The notes: a model not told the origin generated them from the sequence alone. A DNA stretch of 64,000 nucleotides from Bacteroidales bacterium (GCA_016342685.1 JAEINU010000002.1:391085-455084); one strand, 5' to 3'; shown: positions 29,850 to 40,222, counted from the stretch's first letter. Numbers and translations: made by a program.

Positions 29850-32213
29850 ATGAACTCAAGAATAAAACAATTAAGAAACGAAAGCTTAACAGCTATAAAT
29901 ACATTATCGACGGAACGTGCAGATCTGGTTACGGAATTTTACAAGAGTGATATTGCAAATCAGGTTTCTATACCTGTTAAGAGAGCAATGACATTTAAGC
30001 ATATTCTGGAAAATAAGAAAATATGCATAAACAAAAATGAACTTATTGTAGGAGAACGTGGACCAGCTCCAAAAGCTACACCTACTTATCCTGAAGTAAG
30101 TTTACATTCGTTACAGGATCTAGACATTCTTAACGATAGACCCAAAGTTTGGTTTAAAGTTGATGAAAAAACGAAGGAAATCTATGAAAAAGAGATTATT
30201 CCTTTCTGGAAGGGGAATTCGCAACGCGATAAGATTTTTACTCTGTTACCAGATAAATGGATATCAGCTTATGAAGCTGGTGTATTTACAGAATTTCAGG
30301 AACAAAGAGCTCCTGGACATACTGTTGCTGGCAAAAAGGTTTTTAGGAATGGAATGCTCGACTTAAAAGTTGAAATTCAAGCTGCAATTAAAAAGCTGAA
30401 TTCTTCGAATGATACTAAAGCAAGCGATAAAATTGAAGAACTTAAAGCAATGGAAATTGCCGCCGACTCTATTATCTATTTTGCACACAGGCATGCTATT
30501 TCTCTGATTAATTTAGCAGAGATTGAAAAAGATAAAAAAAGAAAAACGGAACTATTGGAGATGGCAAGAATTTGTCGGAAAGTTCCTGCAAATGCCCCTG
30601 AGACATTTCACGAAATGTTGCAGCATTATTGGTTTATTCACTTAGGAGTAATTACGGAAGTAAATCCTTGGGATTCTTTTAATCCTGGAAGGTTAGATCA
30701 ACATTTATATCCATTTTACAAGCAAGAAATTGAAAATGGTTCTTTAACTAAGGAATCTGCAATTGAATTATTAGAAGCCTTTTGGGTAAAATTTAACAAT
30801 CACCCTTCCCCACCCAAAATGGGAGTTACAGCACTAGAAAGTAATACATACACTGATTTTGCCTTAATAAATTTAGGTGGAGTTAAGGAAGATGGCTCAG
30901 ATGCAGTTAACGAACTAACCTACATTATTTTAGATGTGATTGAAGAGATGCGGATTTTACAACCAAGTTCGATGGTGCAGTTGAGTAAAAAGAATCCCGA
31001 TAAATTCATTGAACGTGCAATTAAAATCACCAAAACAGGATTTGGACAACCATCCATTTTTAACACCGATGCAATTGTAAAAGAACTCCTTAATCAAGGG
31101 AAATCGATTATCGATGCTCGCAATGGTGGTGCAAGCGGATGTGTAGAAACGGGGGCCTTTGGTACTGAAAGCTATATCCTTACAGGCTATTTCAATTTAA
31201 ATAAGATTCTGGAAATTACTTTAAATAATGGAACCGATCCAAAAACTGGAAACCAAATCGGAATAGAGACCGGCGATCCACGAAAATTCAAAAATATCGA
31301 AGAATTATTTACAGCATACAAAATTCAACTTAACTATTTTGCAGATATTAAACTAAAAGGTAATAATATCATTGAAAAGTTATTTGCCGAAGAATTACCA
31401 GTTCCATTTTTATCGTTAATTATTGAAGATTGCATTTCGAATGGAGTTGATTACAATGCAGGCGGTGCTCGATACAACACAAGCTATGTGCAAGGCGTAG
31501 GATTAGGAAGCGTTACCGATAATATAACGTCCATAAAGTATAATGTTTTTGATCAAAAAAATATTACTATGGATGAGCTGCTAAAAGCTTTAGAAGCTAA
31601 CTTCGAAGGATACGATCAATTACGTCATGATTTAATTTATGAGACTCCTAAATATGGAAATGATGATGATTATGCTGATTTATTGGCCGTAGAAGTTTTT
31701 AATACTTTTTACGATGCAGTAAACAACAAACCTACTTATCGTGGGGGAAAATTCAGAATTAACATGCTTCCAACTACAAGTCATGTTTATTTTGGAAGCG
31801 TTATGAAAGCTACACCCGACGGAAGAAAAGCATTCGAACCACTTTCTGAAGGAATTAGTCCGTTCCAGGGAGCAGATAAAAAAGGACCTACCGCAGTTTT
31901 AAAATCAGCAGCAAAAATTAATCACATAAAAACAGGTGGAACCTTATTGAATCAGAAATTCTCTCCTTCATTCTTTAAAGATGACCAAAGTATTACAAAG
32001 CTTGGGCATTTGGTAAGGAGCTATTTCAGAATGGATGGACATCATATCCAATTTAATGTGGTAAGTGCAAAAACTCTTCGTGAAGCACAAAAGCATCCTG
32101 AGAAATATTCAGATCTAATTGTTCGCGTTGCAGGATACAGCGATTATTTTAATGATTTGGGCGAAGATTTACAAAACGAAATTATCCGAAGAACAGAACA
32201 TGAAGATATTTAA
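29850..32213 (+). CDS. hypD: Glycyl radical enzyme, trans-4-hydroxy-L-proline dehydratase (HypD) type
   Basis: Long recalled similarity to clostridial HypD (ELIVGERGPAPKATPTYPE, AYEAGVFTEFQEQRAPGHT, NPWDSFNPGRLDQHL, GGASGCVETGAFG, KTGGTLLNQKF); glycyl motif RVAGYSDYF. Confidence 0.85.
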   Translation: MNSRIKQLRNESLTAINTLSTERADLVTEFYKSDIANQVSIPVKRAMTFKHILENKKICINKNELIVGERGPAPKATPTYPEVSLHSLQDLDILNDRPKVWFKVDEKTKEIYEKEIIPFWKGNSQRDKIFTLLPDKWISAYEAGVFTEFQEQRAPGHTVAGKKVFRNGMLDLKVEIQAAIKKLNSSNDTKASDKIEELKAMEIAADSIIYFAHRHAISLINLAEIEKDKKRKTELLEMARICRKVPANAPETFHEMLQHYWFIHLGVITEVNPWDSFNPGRLDQHLYPFYKQEIENGSLTKESAIELLEAFWVKFNNHPSPPKMGVTALESNTYTDFALINLGGVKEDGSDAVNELTYIILDVIEEMRILQPSSMVQLSKKNPDKFIERAIKITKTGFGQPSIFNTDAIVKELLNQGKSIIDARNGGASGCVETGAFGTESYILTGYFNLNKILEITLNNGTDPKTGNQIGIETGDPRKFKNIEELFTAYKIQLNYFADIKLKGNNIIEKLFAEELPVPFLSLIIEDCISNGVDYNAGGARYNTSYVQGVGLGSVTDNITSIKYNVFDQKNITMDELLKALEANFEGYDQLRHDLIYETPKYGNDDDYADLLAVEVFNTFYDAVNNKPTYRGGKFRINMLPTTSHVYFGSVMKATPDGRKAFEPLSEGISPFQGADKKGPTAVLKSAAKINHIKTGGTLLNQKFSPSFFKDDQSITKLGHLVRSYFRMDGHHIQFNVVSAKTLREAQKHPEKYSDLIVRVAGYSDYFNDLGEDLQNEIIRRTEHEDI

Positions 32214-32236
32214 AATCACGATTAAAGACAAAAGTA

Positions 32237-32306
32237 TGTCATACTGAGCCTGTCGAAGTATAACAGCACTCTTCGACATCCCATTAATTATCGGGACGAG
32301 TGACAC
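32237..32306. repeat. REP-like palindrome (hybrid arm)
   Basis: TGTCATACTGAGCCTGTCGAAG...CTTCGACATCCCATTAATTATCGGGACGAGTGACA. Confidence 0.8.
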
Positions 32307-32331
32307 CTTAATATATAATCAATCATCAACC

Positions 32332-34614
32332 ATGAGAAAAATACTAATAACATCCCTAATCATCTTTGTAACAATTGCAAGTTCATTTGCACAAGGAACT
32401 TATGAAGATTACCAACGAGCCGAAAAATATCTGCATTTCAATGTGTATAACTTGGTTCAAAACCTTTACTTAAATCCAAATTGGATTGATAAAACCAACG
32501 ATTTTTGGTATAAAACGGAAATTGAAAACGGGCATCAATTTAAATTAGTGTTAAGTTCAAAAAATGAAGTTAAACCCGCATTCGATCATCAGAAATTAGC
32601 AAAAGCTTTAGAAACAGAATTGGATAAAACTGTTAATCCTGACTCGCTCCCATTTTCAAAGATCAAGTTTAAAGATAAAATGAAAACTGTTATGTTTAAA
32701 GTAGATACCCTCAACTTTAAATATGATCTGAAAAAGAACATTTTATCACAATACACTCCAAAGAAAAAGGATCTGAAAAAGAACGAATACAAATCACCCG
32801 ATGGAAAATGGATTGCATTTGTTAAAGACTATAATTTGTATTTAAGGGATATCAAAACCGAAGAAGAGTTTCAATTAACAACAGATGGTGTTGATTTATA
32901 CGATTATGCAACTCCAATTGATTGGTACAAAATCGTTGATGAATCGGTTGGCGACACTTACGATCCTGGAATTTATGTTGAATGGTCGCCCGATTCTAAA
33001 AAATTTATGGCCATTAAGCTTGACCGTAGAAACAGAACAAAATTGTTAATGTATCAATCTTTACCCGATAGCGGAATGCGTGCAAAAGTTTGGTCATACG
33101 AAAGAGCTTTACCTGGCGAAAATAGTATCCCATTTCAGAACTTTTACATTTTTGATGTTGAGAAAAAATCGAATGTAAAAGTTGATATCGAACCGATGGA
33201 AAATATTTGGTCGGGCTTTGCTCCTGCTTGGACTGCAGATAGCAAAACACTCTACTTTGCTCAAATGGCTCGATACTATAAAACCATTGATTTGTATTTT
33301 GTAAATCCTGAAACTGGCAAAACTACAAATCCGATTCACGAAGATGTAAAGACCATGATCGAATATCAGATGGTCGATTGTGAATTAGTGAACAAGGGTG
33401 AAAAAATTATTTGGATGTCGGAACAAGACGGATGGAGTCATTTGTATTTATACGATGGAAAATCTGGCAATTTGATTAATCAAATTACAAAAGGAGAATT
33501 TGTTGTTCGTGATATTATATATACCAACGATAAAAATGAGATAGTTTACTTTATTGCCAGTGGAAAAGAAAAGGGGCGTGATCCTTATTATAAACATCTC
33601 TACAAAATTAATTTCGACGGATCAGGAATGACGCTTTTAACTCCTGAAGACGCAGAACACGAAATTCAATTCTCTCCCGATTATAAATACTTTATAGACA
33701 ACTATTCCCGTGTTGATTTAAAACCAAAATCAGTTTTAAGAAGACTTTCAGATGGTAAACTTATAAATGAATTACAGGAAGCAAATATTGATAAGTTATT
33801 GGCAACGGGTTGGAAATATCCAGAGCGATTTACAGTTAAAGCACGCGATGGAAAAACAGATATTTATGGCGTTTTGCAATATCCATCGAACTTTGATTCA
33901 AATAAGAAATATCCGATTATTGATAATTCATATTCAGGACCACAAGCTGTAAATGTACCTAAATCTTTTCGTCGTGGAATTTGGAACGATTGGACACCAT
34001 TAGCTGAAGTTGGGTTTATTGTAATGCGAATTGATGGTATGGGAACAGCTATGCGTTCTAAAGCTTTCCACGATGTTTCTTATATGAATCTAGGTGATAT
34101 TGGAGCTTTAGATCATATTACAGGAATCAAACAATTAGCAGAGAAATATTCTTACATCGACACCAATAAAGTTGGGATTTTTGGACATTCAGCTGGTGGT
34201 TATGATGCAGCTCATGCGATTTTAACTTATCCTGATTTTTACAAAGTTGCCGTTGCAGCAGCAGGAAATCACGATCACAGAATGGCTAAAGCATGGTGGC
34301 CTGAGCAATATATGGGAGAACTCGGCGATCATTATAACGAACAATCAAATTTAACGATAGCTAAAAATCTTAAGGGGAAACTAATGCTAGCACATGGCGA
34401 TATGGATAATAATGTGAATCCTGCATCAACATATAGATTAGCTGCCGAACTAATTAAAAATAATAAAGATTTTGAGTTAGTGATAACTCCAAATAATAAC
34501 CATGGTGATTTGTGGGAAAACAAATATTTCATTCGCCGACGAATGGACTTTTTCGTAAAACACTTGTGGAATATTAAACCACCAAAAGAATTTGAATTTA
34601 AAGAATACAAATAA
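32332..34614 (+). CDS. S9 family peptidase, DPP-IV type
   Basis: Signal peptide; DPPIV_N propeller; catalytic 'GIFGHSAGGYDAAHAIL', 'HGDMDNNV', 'NNNHGD'. Confidence 0.93.
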   Translation: MRKILITSLIIFVTIASSFAQGTYEDYQRAEKYLHFNVYNLVQNLYLNPNWIDKTNDFWYKTEIENGHQFKLVLSSKNEVKPAFDHQKLAKALETELDKTVNPDSLPFSKIKFKDKMKTVMFKVDTLNFKYDLKKNILSQYTPKKKDLKKNEYKSPDGKWIAFVKDYNLYLRDIKTEEEFQLTTDGVDLYDYATPIDWYKIVDESVGDTYDPGIYVEWSPDSKKFMAIKLDRRNRTKLLMYQSLPDSGMRAKVWSYERALPGENSIPFQNFYIFDVEKKSNVKVDIEPMENIWSGFAPAWTADSKTLYFAQMARYYKTIDLYFVNPETGKTTNPIHEDVKTMIEYQMVDCELVNKGEKIIWMSEQDGWSHLYLYDGKSGNLINQITKGEFVVRDIIYTNDKNEIVYFIASGKEKGRDPYYKHLYKINFDGSGMTLLTPEDAEHEIQFSPDYKYFIDNYSRVDLKPKSVLRRLSDGKLINELQEANIDKLLATGWKYPERFTVKARDGKTDIYGVLQYPSNFDSNKKYPIIDNSYSGPQAVNVPKSFRRGIWNDWTPLAEVGFIVMRIDGMGTAMRSKAFHDVSYMNLGDIGALDHITGIKQLAEKYSYIDTNKVGIFGHSAGGYDAAHAILTYPDFYKVAVAAAGNHDHRMAKAWWPEQYMGELGDHYNEQSNLTIAKNLKGKLMLAHGDMDNNVNPASTYRLAAELIKNNKDFELVITPNNNHGDLWENKYFIRRRMDFFVKHLWNIKPPKEFEFKEYK

Positions 34615-34632
34615 TCACAATTAAGAAATTAA

Positions 34633-34721
34633 TGTCATGCTGAGCTTGTCGAAGTATGATTTCACTCTTCGACAAGCTCAGAGTGACATACAATTTGTCA
34701 TCTTGAGCCTGTCGAAAGATG
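34633..34721. repeat. REP-like palindrome, 1.5 units
   Basis: TGTCATGCTGAGCTTGTCGAAG...CTTCGACAAGCTCAGAGTGACA + TGTCATCTTGAGCCTGTCGAAAG. Confidence 0.85.
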
Positions 34722-34765
34722 AACGATCAAAATATAAATAATTGAAACTTTTAAAATATACAACC

Positions 34766-36157
34766 ATGTTTAATAAAAAAACTTATATCAACCGCCGCAA
34801 ACAATTAAAATCACAATTCGATTCTGGCATCTTACTTTTCTTAGGAAACGAAGAAAGCTCTATGAATTATGCTGATAATACTTATCATTACAGACAAGAC
34901 AGTACCTTCCTATACTATTTTGGATTAGATTATCCTGGATTAGTTGGAATTATTGATTTAGATAATGACAAAGATTTCATATTTGGTGATGATCTAACCA
35001 TCGATCATATTGTTTGGATGGGATCGCAACCAACAATTGCACAAAGAAGCGAAAAAGCTGGAGTAGAAAATACTGGTTCCATGAGTCAGATGATTGACAC
35101 CTTAAAATCAGCGAAGCAAAAAAATCGTAAGATTAATTTCTTACCAGCTTATCGTCCTGAACATCAAATAAAGCTTTATAATTGGTTGGAGATTCCAATT
35201 AACGAAACAAATAAACATGCTTCCGTTGATTTAATTGTTGCCGTTGGAAAACAACGTAATATAAAATCAGCTGAAGAAATTGAGCAATTAGAACAAGTTG
35301 TGAGCGTAACAGCAGATATGCATCATGCAGCAATGCGATATGCACAACCAGGCATGAATGAATATCAAGTTGCCGCAAAAGTTCATGAAGTAGCTCAAGC
35401 AGCAGGTGGTGATATTTCTTTTCCAATTATTGCAACAATAAACGGACAAACATTACACAATCATTATCATGGGAATACAATTAAAGAAGGTGATTTATTT
35501 TTGTTAGATGCAGGTGCCGAAAACCAAATGCGATATGCCGGTGATATGTCAAGTACATTCCCTGTTTCGGCAAAGTTTACCGAACGCCAAAAAGAAATTT
35601 ATCAAATTGCCTTAAATGGACATAATGCAGCTATAGAAGCTATTAAACCTGGAGTTAATTTTAAAGATATCCACTTTACAGCTGCACGTACTATCTTTGA
35701 TGGTTTAAAAAACCTTGGGTTCACAAAAGGAAATACCGAAGAAGCTATTCAGGCTGGTGCTCACGCTCTATTTTTCCCTTGTGGAACAGGTCATTTAATG
35801 GGATTAGATGTTCACGATATGGAAAATTTGGGTGAGCAGTATGTTGGATATGCAGGTCAAGCAAAAAGCACTTTATTCGGATTAAAATCATTGCGTTTAG
35901 GTCGTGAATTGCAACCTGGATATGTTGTAACTATCGAACCGGGAATTTACTTTATTCCTGAATTAATCGACTTGTGGAAATCACAAAATAAGTTCTCTGA
36001 ATTTATTAATTACAATAAAGTTGAAGAGTATAAAAATTTTGGTGGAACTCGTAATGAAGAAGATATTTTAGTTACAGAAGATGGCTATAAAATTCTTGGA
36101 ACACCATTAGCTAAATCAGTTGAAGATGTAGAAAACGAACGTGCAAAGGCATTTTAA
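34766..36157 (+). CDS. Xaa-Pro aminopeptidase (aminopeptidase P, M24B); ATG at 34766 preferred over TTG at 34742
   Basis: AMP_N + creatinase fold: 'LLDAGAENQMRYAGDMSSTFPVS', 'FPCGTGHLMGLDVHDMEN', 'VVTIEPGIYFIPEL'. Confidence 0.92.
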   Translation: MFNKKTYINRRKQLKSQFDSGILLFLGNEESSMNYADNTYHYRQDSTFLYYFGLDYPGLVGIIDLDNDKDFIFGDDLTIDHIVWMGSQPTIAQRSEKAGVENTGSMSQMIDTLKSAKQKNRKINFLPAYRPEHQIKLYNWLEIPINETNKHASVDLIVAVGKQRNIKSAEEIEQLEQVVSVTADMHHAAMRYAQPGMNEYQVAAKVHEVAQAAGGDISFPIIATINGQTLHNHYHGNTIKEGDLFLLDAGAENQMRYAGDMSSTFPVSAKFTERQKEIYQIALNGHNAAIEAIKPGVNFKDIHFTAARTIFDGLKNLGFTKGNTEEAIQAGAHALFFPCGTGHLMGLDVHDMENLGEQYVGYAGQAKSTLFGLKSLRLGRELQPGYVVTIEPGIYFIPELIDLWKSQNKFSEFINYNKVEEYKNFGGTRNEEDILVTEDGYKILGTPLAKSVEDVENERAKAF

Positions 36158-36166
36158 TAAACCTTT

Positions 36167-36262
36167 CACACTTCGATAAACTCAGTGTGACAAAACTTTT
36201 AAATCACGTCATGCTTAGCTTGTCGAAGTATGACTAAACTCTTCAACAAGCTTAGAGTGACA
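36167..36262. repeat. REP-like palindromes
   Basis: CACACTTCGATAAACTCAGTGTGACA...GTCATGCTTAGCTTGTCGAAG...CTTCAACAAGCTTAGAGTGACA. Confidence 0.8.
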
Positions 36263-36315
36263 AATAAATATTGAATTACATAATTATACTCTTTATATTT
36301 ATTGAAAAAATAACA

Positions 36316-37278
36316 ATGCTAGTAATAAGCGAACAAGACATAATAAAAGCAGTTGAACCAATTGAATTGGTAAGTGCCATCGAGAAAGCCTATATCATTC
36401 AGGATAAAGCCAGCACAAACATTCCAAACAGAATGCACATCGATAATGATGAAAACACTTTACTGGTAATGCCAGGATTTATTGATAGTGTATTCGGCAC
36501 AAAACTGGTTTCTCTATTTCCTAAAAATACACAAGAGAATAAGCCTGTTCTAAATGGTGTAATGGTTTTAAATGATGCCAGAACCGGTGAAGCTTTAGCC
36601 ATGATTAATGGAAATAAACTCACTGCCATGAGAACTGGTGCAGTTGGCGCTACTGCTGTAAAATACCTTGCTCCCTTTGGTGCTCAAACCTTAGGAATTA
36701 TTGGTGCAGGAGTTCAGGCCTATCATCAAGCTTTAATTGTTATAGAACAACGCCCATTTAGGAAACTAATTATTTGTGATAAAAACCTAAGTAAAGCTGA
36801 AGTTGTAAAAGATGATTTAGAAACTAGACTTGAAAATATTGAGATTATTGCTACCGATGATTCAAATCAATTGGTTATAGATTCGGATGTTATTGTAACA
36901 GCAACGTCATCTAGCAAACCTGTTTTTGATCTCGATATGGAGAAAATTGAAAACAAAGTTTTTATAGGAATTGGATCTTACAAACCCGACATGCAAGAAC
37001 TACCTTTATCAATTTACAAAAAAACTGAAAAGGTTTACGTTGACACTTTACATGCAAAAGAAGAATGTGGCGATATCAAAATCCCACTCAATAAAGGTTT
37101 GATAAAAACTGAGAATATAATTCCTTTTAGCACAGTTCTTACAAGTGGAGAATTACTTGAAGAATCATCAATAAAGATCTTTAAATCAGCAGGAATGTCT
37201 TTATTCGATTTAACCGTTGCAGAGTTAATTTACAATAATGCCAAAGAAAAAGGTTTGGGTCAAGAAGTAAGTATATAA
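36316..37278 (+). CDS. Ornithine cyclodeaminase/mu-crystallin family; probable delta1-pyrroline-2-carboxylate reductase
   Basis: TAMRTGAVGATAVKYLAP, Rossmann 'LGIIGAGVQAYHQ', 'GIGSYKPDMQELP' in place of the OCD-type catalytic Asp segment; ATG at 36316 preferred. Confidence 0.85.
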   Translation: MLVISEQDIIKAVEPIELVSAIEKAYIIQDKASTNIPNRMHIDNDENTLLVMPGFIDSVFGTKLVSLFPKNTQENKPVLNGVMVLNDARTGEALAMINGNKLTAMRTGAVGATAVKYLAPFGAQTLGIIGAGVQAYHQALIVIEQRPFRKLIICDKNLSKAEVVKDDLETRLENIEIIATDDSNQLVIDSDVIVTATSSSKPVFDLDMEKIENKVFIGIGSYKPDMQELPLSIYKKTEKVYVDTLHAKEECGDIKIPLNKGLIKTENIIPFSTVLTSGELLEESSIKIFKSAGMSLFDLTVAELIYNNAKEKGLGQEVSI

Positions 37279-37279
37279 T

Positions 37280-37376
37280 CACACTTCGATAAACTCAGTG
37301 TGACAATTCTTAATAGTTGTCGTCATGCTGAGCTTGTCGAAGTAGACATCACTCTTCGACAAGCTCAGAGTGACAA
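37280..37376. repeat. REP-like palindromes
   Basis: CACACTTCGATAAACTCAGTGTGACA...GTCATGCTGAGCTTGTCGAAG...CTTCGACAAGCTCAGAGTGACA. Confidence 0.85.
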
Positions 37377-37388
37377 ATAAGATTTAAA

Positions 37389-38432
37389 ATGAGTAATATA
37401 TTAAAAAACTGGATCTGGAATCCCCCAAAAGATTGGTTAAAGATAAAAACAATCGACTTGCATACAGGCGGTGAACCATTAAGAGTTTATACCAATGGAT
37501 TACCAGAAATAATAGGTTCTACTATTCTTGAAAAGAGAAGATATTTTCGTGATAACTTCGATTATATAAGAACGGGAACAATGTTTGAGCCTCGCGGTCA
37601 TGCCGATATGTATGGAGCAATTATTACAGAGCCAACAACTGATGACGCAGATTTTGGAACATTCTTTTTACATAACGAAGGTTACAGCACCATGTGTGGT
37701 CATGCAATAATTGCATTAACCAAGTTGGTTCTGGATACAGGAATGATTCAAAAAGAAGGGAACGAACCTGAACTAATTATTAATGCTCCTCCGGGAAAAA
37801 TATATGCAAAGGCTTTTCGTGAAAATGGAATTGTGCAAAAAGTTTCTTTCAAAAATGTTCCGTCATTTTTACTACTAGAAGATGAAGAAATTGAAATACC
37901 AGAAATTGGCAAAGTAAAATTTGATGTAGCTTTTGGTGGTGCTTTTTATGCTTTTTGCGATGCGGATGAATTGGGTTTAAAAATGGATGAATCAGATTAC
38001 AACAAATTAATCGATTACGGCAGAAAAATAAAACATGCTGTAATGAACAAGTTTGAAATTAAACATCCATTCGAAGAAGATTTAAGCTTTTTATATGGTA
38101 CAATCTTTACTGGTAAAGCATTTGACTCAAAACATCACAGTCGTAATGTATGCATCTTTGCAGAAGGTGAAGTAGATCGCTCCCCTACAGGGTCTGGAGT
38201 AAGTGCACGAGCAGCATTGCATTACGCCAAAGGTGAATTAAAGCTAAATGAAATAATTACCGTTGAAAGTATTTTAGGATCGACAATGAATGTTGAAGTA
38301 ATTGAAACTACGGAATATGGTTCGCATAAAGCAGTGATTCCTGAGGTTACAGGAACCGCATTCATCACAGGTCAGAATGAATTTTATTTTGATCCTACCG
38401 ATCCTTTCAAAAATGGTTTTATATTTAGATAA
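37389..38432 (+). CDS. Proline racemase superfamily; trans-3-hydroxy-L-proline dehydratase type
   Basis: 'NEGYSTMCGHAIIAL' Cys and 'VDRSPTGSGVSAR' with Thr at the second catalytic position. Confidence 0.85.
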   Translation: MSNILKNWIWNPPKDWLKIKTIDLHTGGEPLRVYTNGLPEIIGSTILEKRRYFRDNFDYIRTGTMFEPRGHADMYGAIITEPTTDDADFGTFFLHNEGYSTMCGHAIIALTKLVLDTGMIQKEGNEPELIINAPPGKIYAKAFRENGIVQKVSFKNVPSFLLLEDEEIEIPEIGKVKFDVAFGGAFYAFCDADELGLKMDESDYNKLIDYGRKIKHAVMNKFEIKHPFEEDLSFLYGTIFTGKAFDSKHHSRNVCIFAEGEVDRSPTGSGVSARAALHYAKGELKLNEIITVESILGSTMNVEVIETTEYGSHKAVIPEVTGTAFITGQNEFYFDPTDPFKNGFIFR

Positions 38433-38460
38433 TTTTTAGAAATCAATTAAAATAAATAAT

Positions 38461-40098
38461 ATGTTTAAAAAAGTATTAGCAATTGTTACAATTCTTGCGT
38501 TAGGATTTCACTTTAATTCTAACGCTTGCACTGTTATTGCAGTTGGAAAGAAAGCTTCTGCAGATGGGTCAATTATTATTTCTCATACCGATACTGGTCC
38601 AGATTCTAGAATATTTGTTGTGCCTGCTCAAACTTTTAAACCGGGAGAAAAAGCGCCAGTTTATTGGGGAATACAAGATGCATCGTTGCCTTTAAATAAC
38701 GATGGCGAGATCCTAGGATATATTCCACAAGTTGAGAAAACCTATAAGTATTTTCAATCGGCTTACTCACATGTAAACGAACATCAGTTAGGAATTGCGG
38801 AAAGCACAACTGCTCAGCGAGAAGAATTAATTTGCATGCAAGGAGAAGGCAAACAAATTATGTCGATTGAGCAAGCACAAATTTTTGCTTTACAGAGATA
38901 TAAAAATGCTCGCGAAGCTGTTCTGTTTATTGGTAATTTAATGACAGAGTATGGTTTTATTCCATCGAGCGGTGATGGTTCAGAAACTCTTGTAATTGCT
39001 GATACCGAAGAAGCTTGGGTTTTTGAAGTATTTGGAGTTGGTAAAGGGTGGAACCCGGAAAGTGGAAAACCCGGAGCAATCTGGGCAGCACAGCGACTTC
39101 CTGACGATCAAGCTACCATGATTCCTAATTGGAGTATCATAAAACAAATTGATGAAGAAGATACTGAAAACTTTATGGTTTCTGATAATTACAAGCAAGA
39201 AGCTATTGATCGTGGTTGGTACGATCCAAACTCAGGAATGCCTTTTATATGGCAAGAAGCTTATACTCCGATTCCTGCTGAATATGCAACAAGTAGATTT
39301 TGGTTGTTTCATCAAACATTTGCACCAAACTTAAAAAAATGGCCTAACAGGTTCCCAGAAGGAAATCCTTACAAAGGAATACAACCTTATTTTCAATACG
39401 TAGAACCTGTTTCTATATATCCTTTCTCTATTGTACCCGAAAAAAAGATTTCAGTTCAGGATGTAATAGCTTTTCAACGTTCAACGTACGAAGGAACAAT
39501 TTATGACATGACATATGATCCAACATGGTTAGTTCCAAACGGTGAAGGTGGATACGAAAAAAGTCCTTTAGCAACACCCTTCCCAAGTAGCGATTTACGT
39601 AAATTATTAAAAATTACTTATCGTCGTCCGGTTGCTCGTCATCGTGGACATTATGGAATGGTTCTTCAATTAAGGGATTGGTTACCAAATGAAATTGGTG
39701 GTGTTTATTGGGTTTATTTAGACAATCCTTATTTTAGTCCTTATGTTCCAATTTATGCTGGGAATTTATCAACTCATGAATCATACAAAACATACGATCC
39801 AAACAAATACAGTGAAAAATCAGCACGTTGGGCAATCGATTTTGTCGATAATTTAGCTAATCTCAAATTCCAACCAATTGCAGAAGATGTTCGTGAAGTA
39901 AGAACTCCTTTTGAAACAAAGATGTTTGAAAATCAGAAAGCTATTGAAGCCGAAGCTATGAAGCTTTACAAGAAAAATCCTAAAAAGGCTCAAGAATATT
40001 TAACAAACTATTCAAATGGATTAATGAACGATGTTACAGTTATGTTTAATGAATTAAGGAACCAAATAATAACTGATTATACCAATAATCACGAATAA
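38461..40098 (+). CDS. C69 family dipeptidase
   Basis: Signal peptide then CTVIAVGKKASADGSIIISHTDTGPDSR (N-terminal nucleophile Cys). Confidence 0.92.
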   Translation: MFKKVLAIVTILALGFHFNSNACTVIAVGKKASADGSIIISHTDTGPDSRIFVVPAQTFKPGEKAPVYWGIQDASLPLNNDGEILGYIPQVEKTYKYFQSAYSHVNEHQLGIAESTTAQREELICMQGEGKQIMSIEQAQIFALQRYKNAREAVLFIGNLMTEYGFIPSSGDGSETLVIADTEEAWVFEVFGVGKGWNPESGKPGAIWAAQRLPDDQATMIPNWSIIKQIDEEDTENFMVSDNYKQEAIDRGWYDPNSGMPFIWQEAYTPIPAEYATSRFWLFHQTFAPNLKKWPNRFPEGNPYKGIQPYFQYVEPVSIYPFSIVPEKKISVQDVIAFQRSTYEGTIYDMTYDPTWLVPNGEGGYEKSPLATPFPSSDLRKLLKITYRRPVARHRGHYGMVLQLRDWLPNEIGGVYWVYLDNPYFSPYVPIYAGNLSTHESYKTYDPNKYSEKSARWAIDFVDNLANLKFQPIAEDVREVRTPFETKMFENQKAIEAEAMKLYKKNPKKAQEYLTNYSNGLMNDVTVMFNELRNQIITDYTNNHE

Positions 40099-40134
40099 AA
40101 AGCTATCTGCAATAGCTTTTAGATATTAGTTCAA

Positions 40135-40222
40135 GGAGCTGTCCAAAAAGTCTCACTTTGTCATCCTCAACTTGAAAAAGGGAATGACAGTTTAGGGGCT
40201 TTTGGGATAGCCCCTTTTTTTC
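40135..40222. terminator. Bidirectional terminator with palindrome in its loop
   Basis: GGAGCTGTCCAAAAAG ... CTTTTGGGATAGCCCCTTTTTTT; inner TGTCATCC...GGGAATGACA. Confidence 0.75.
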
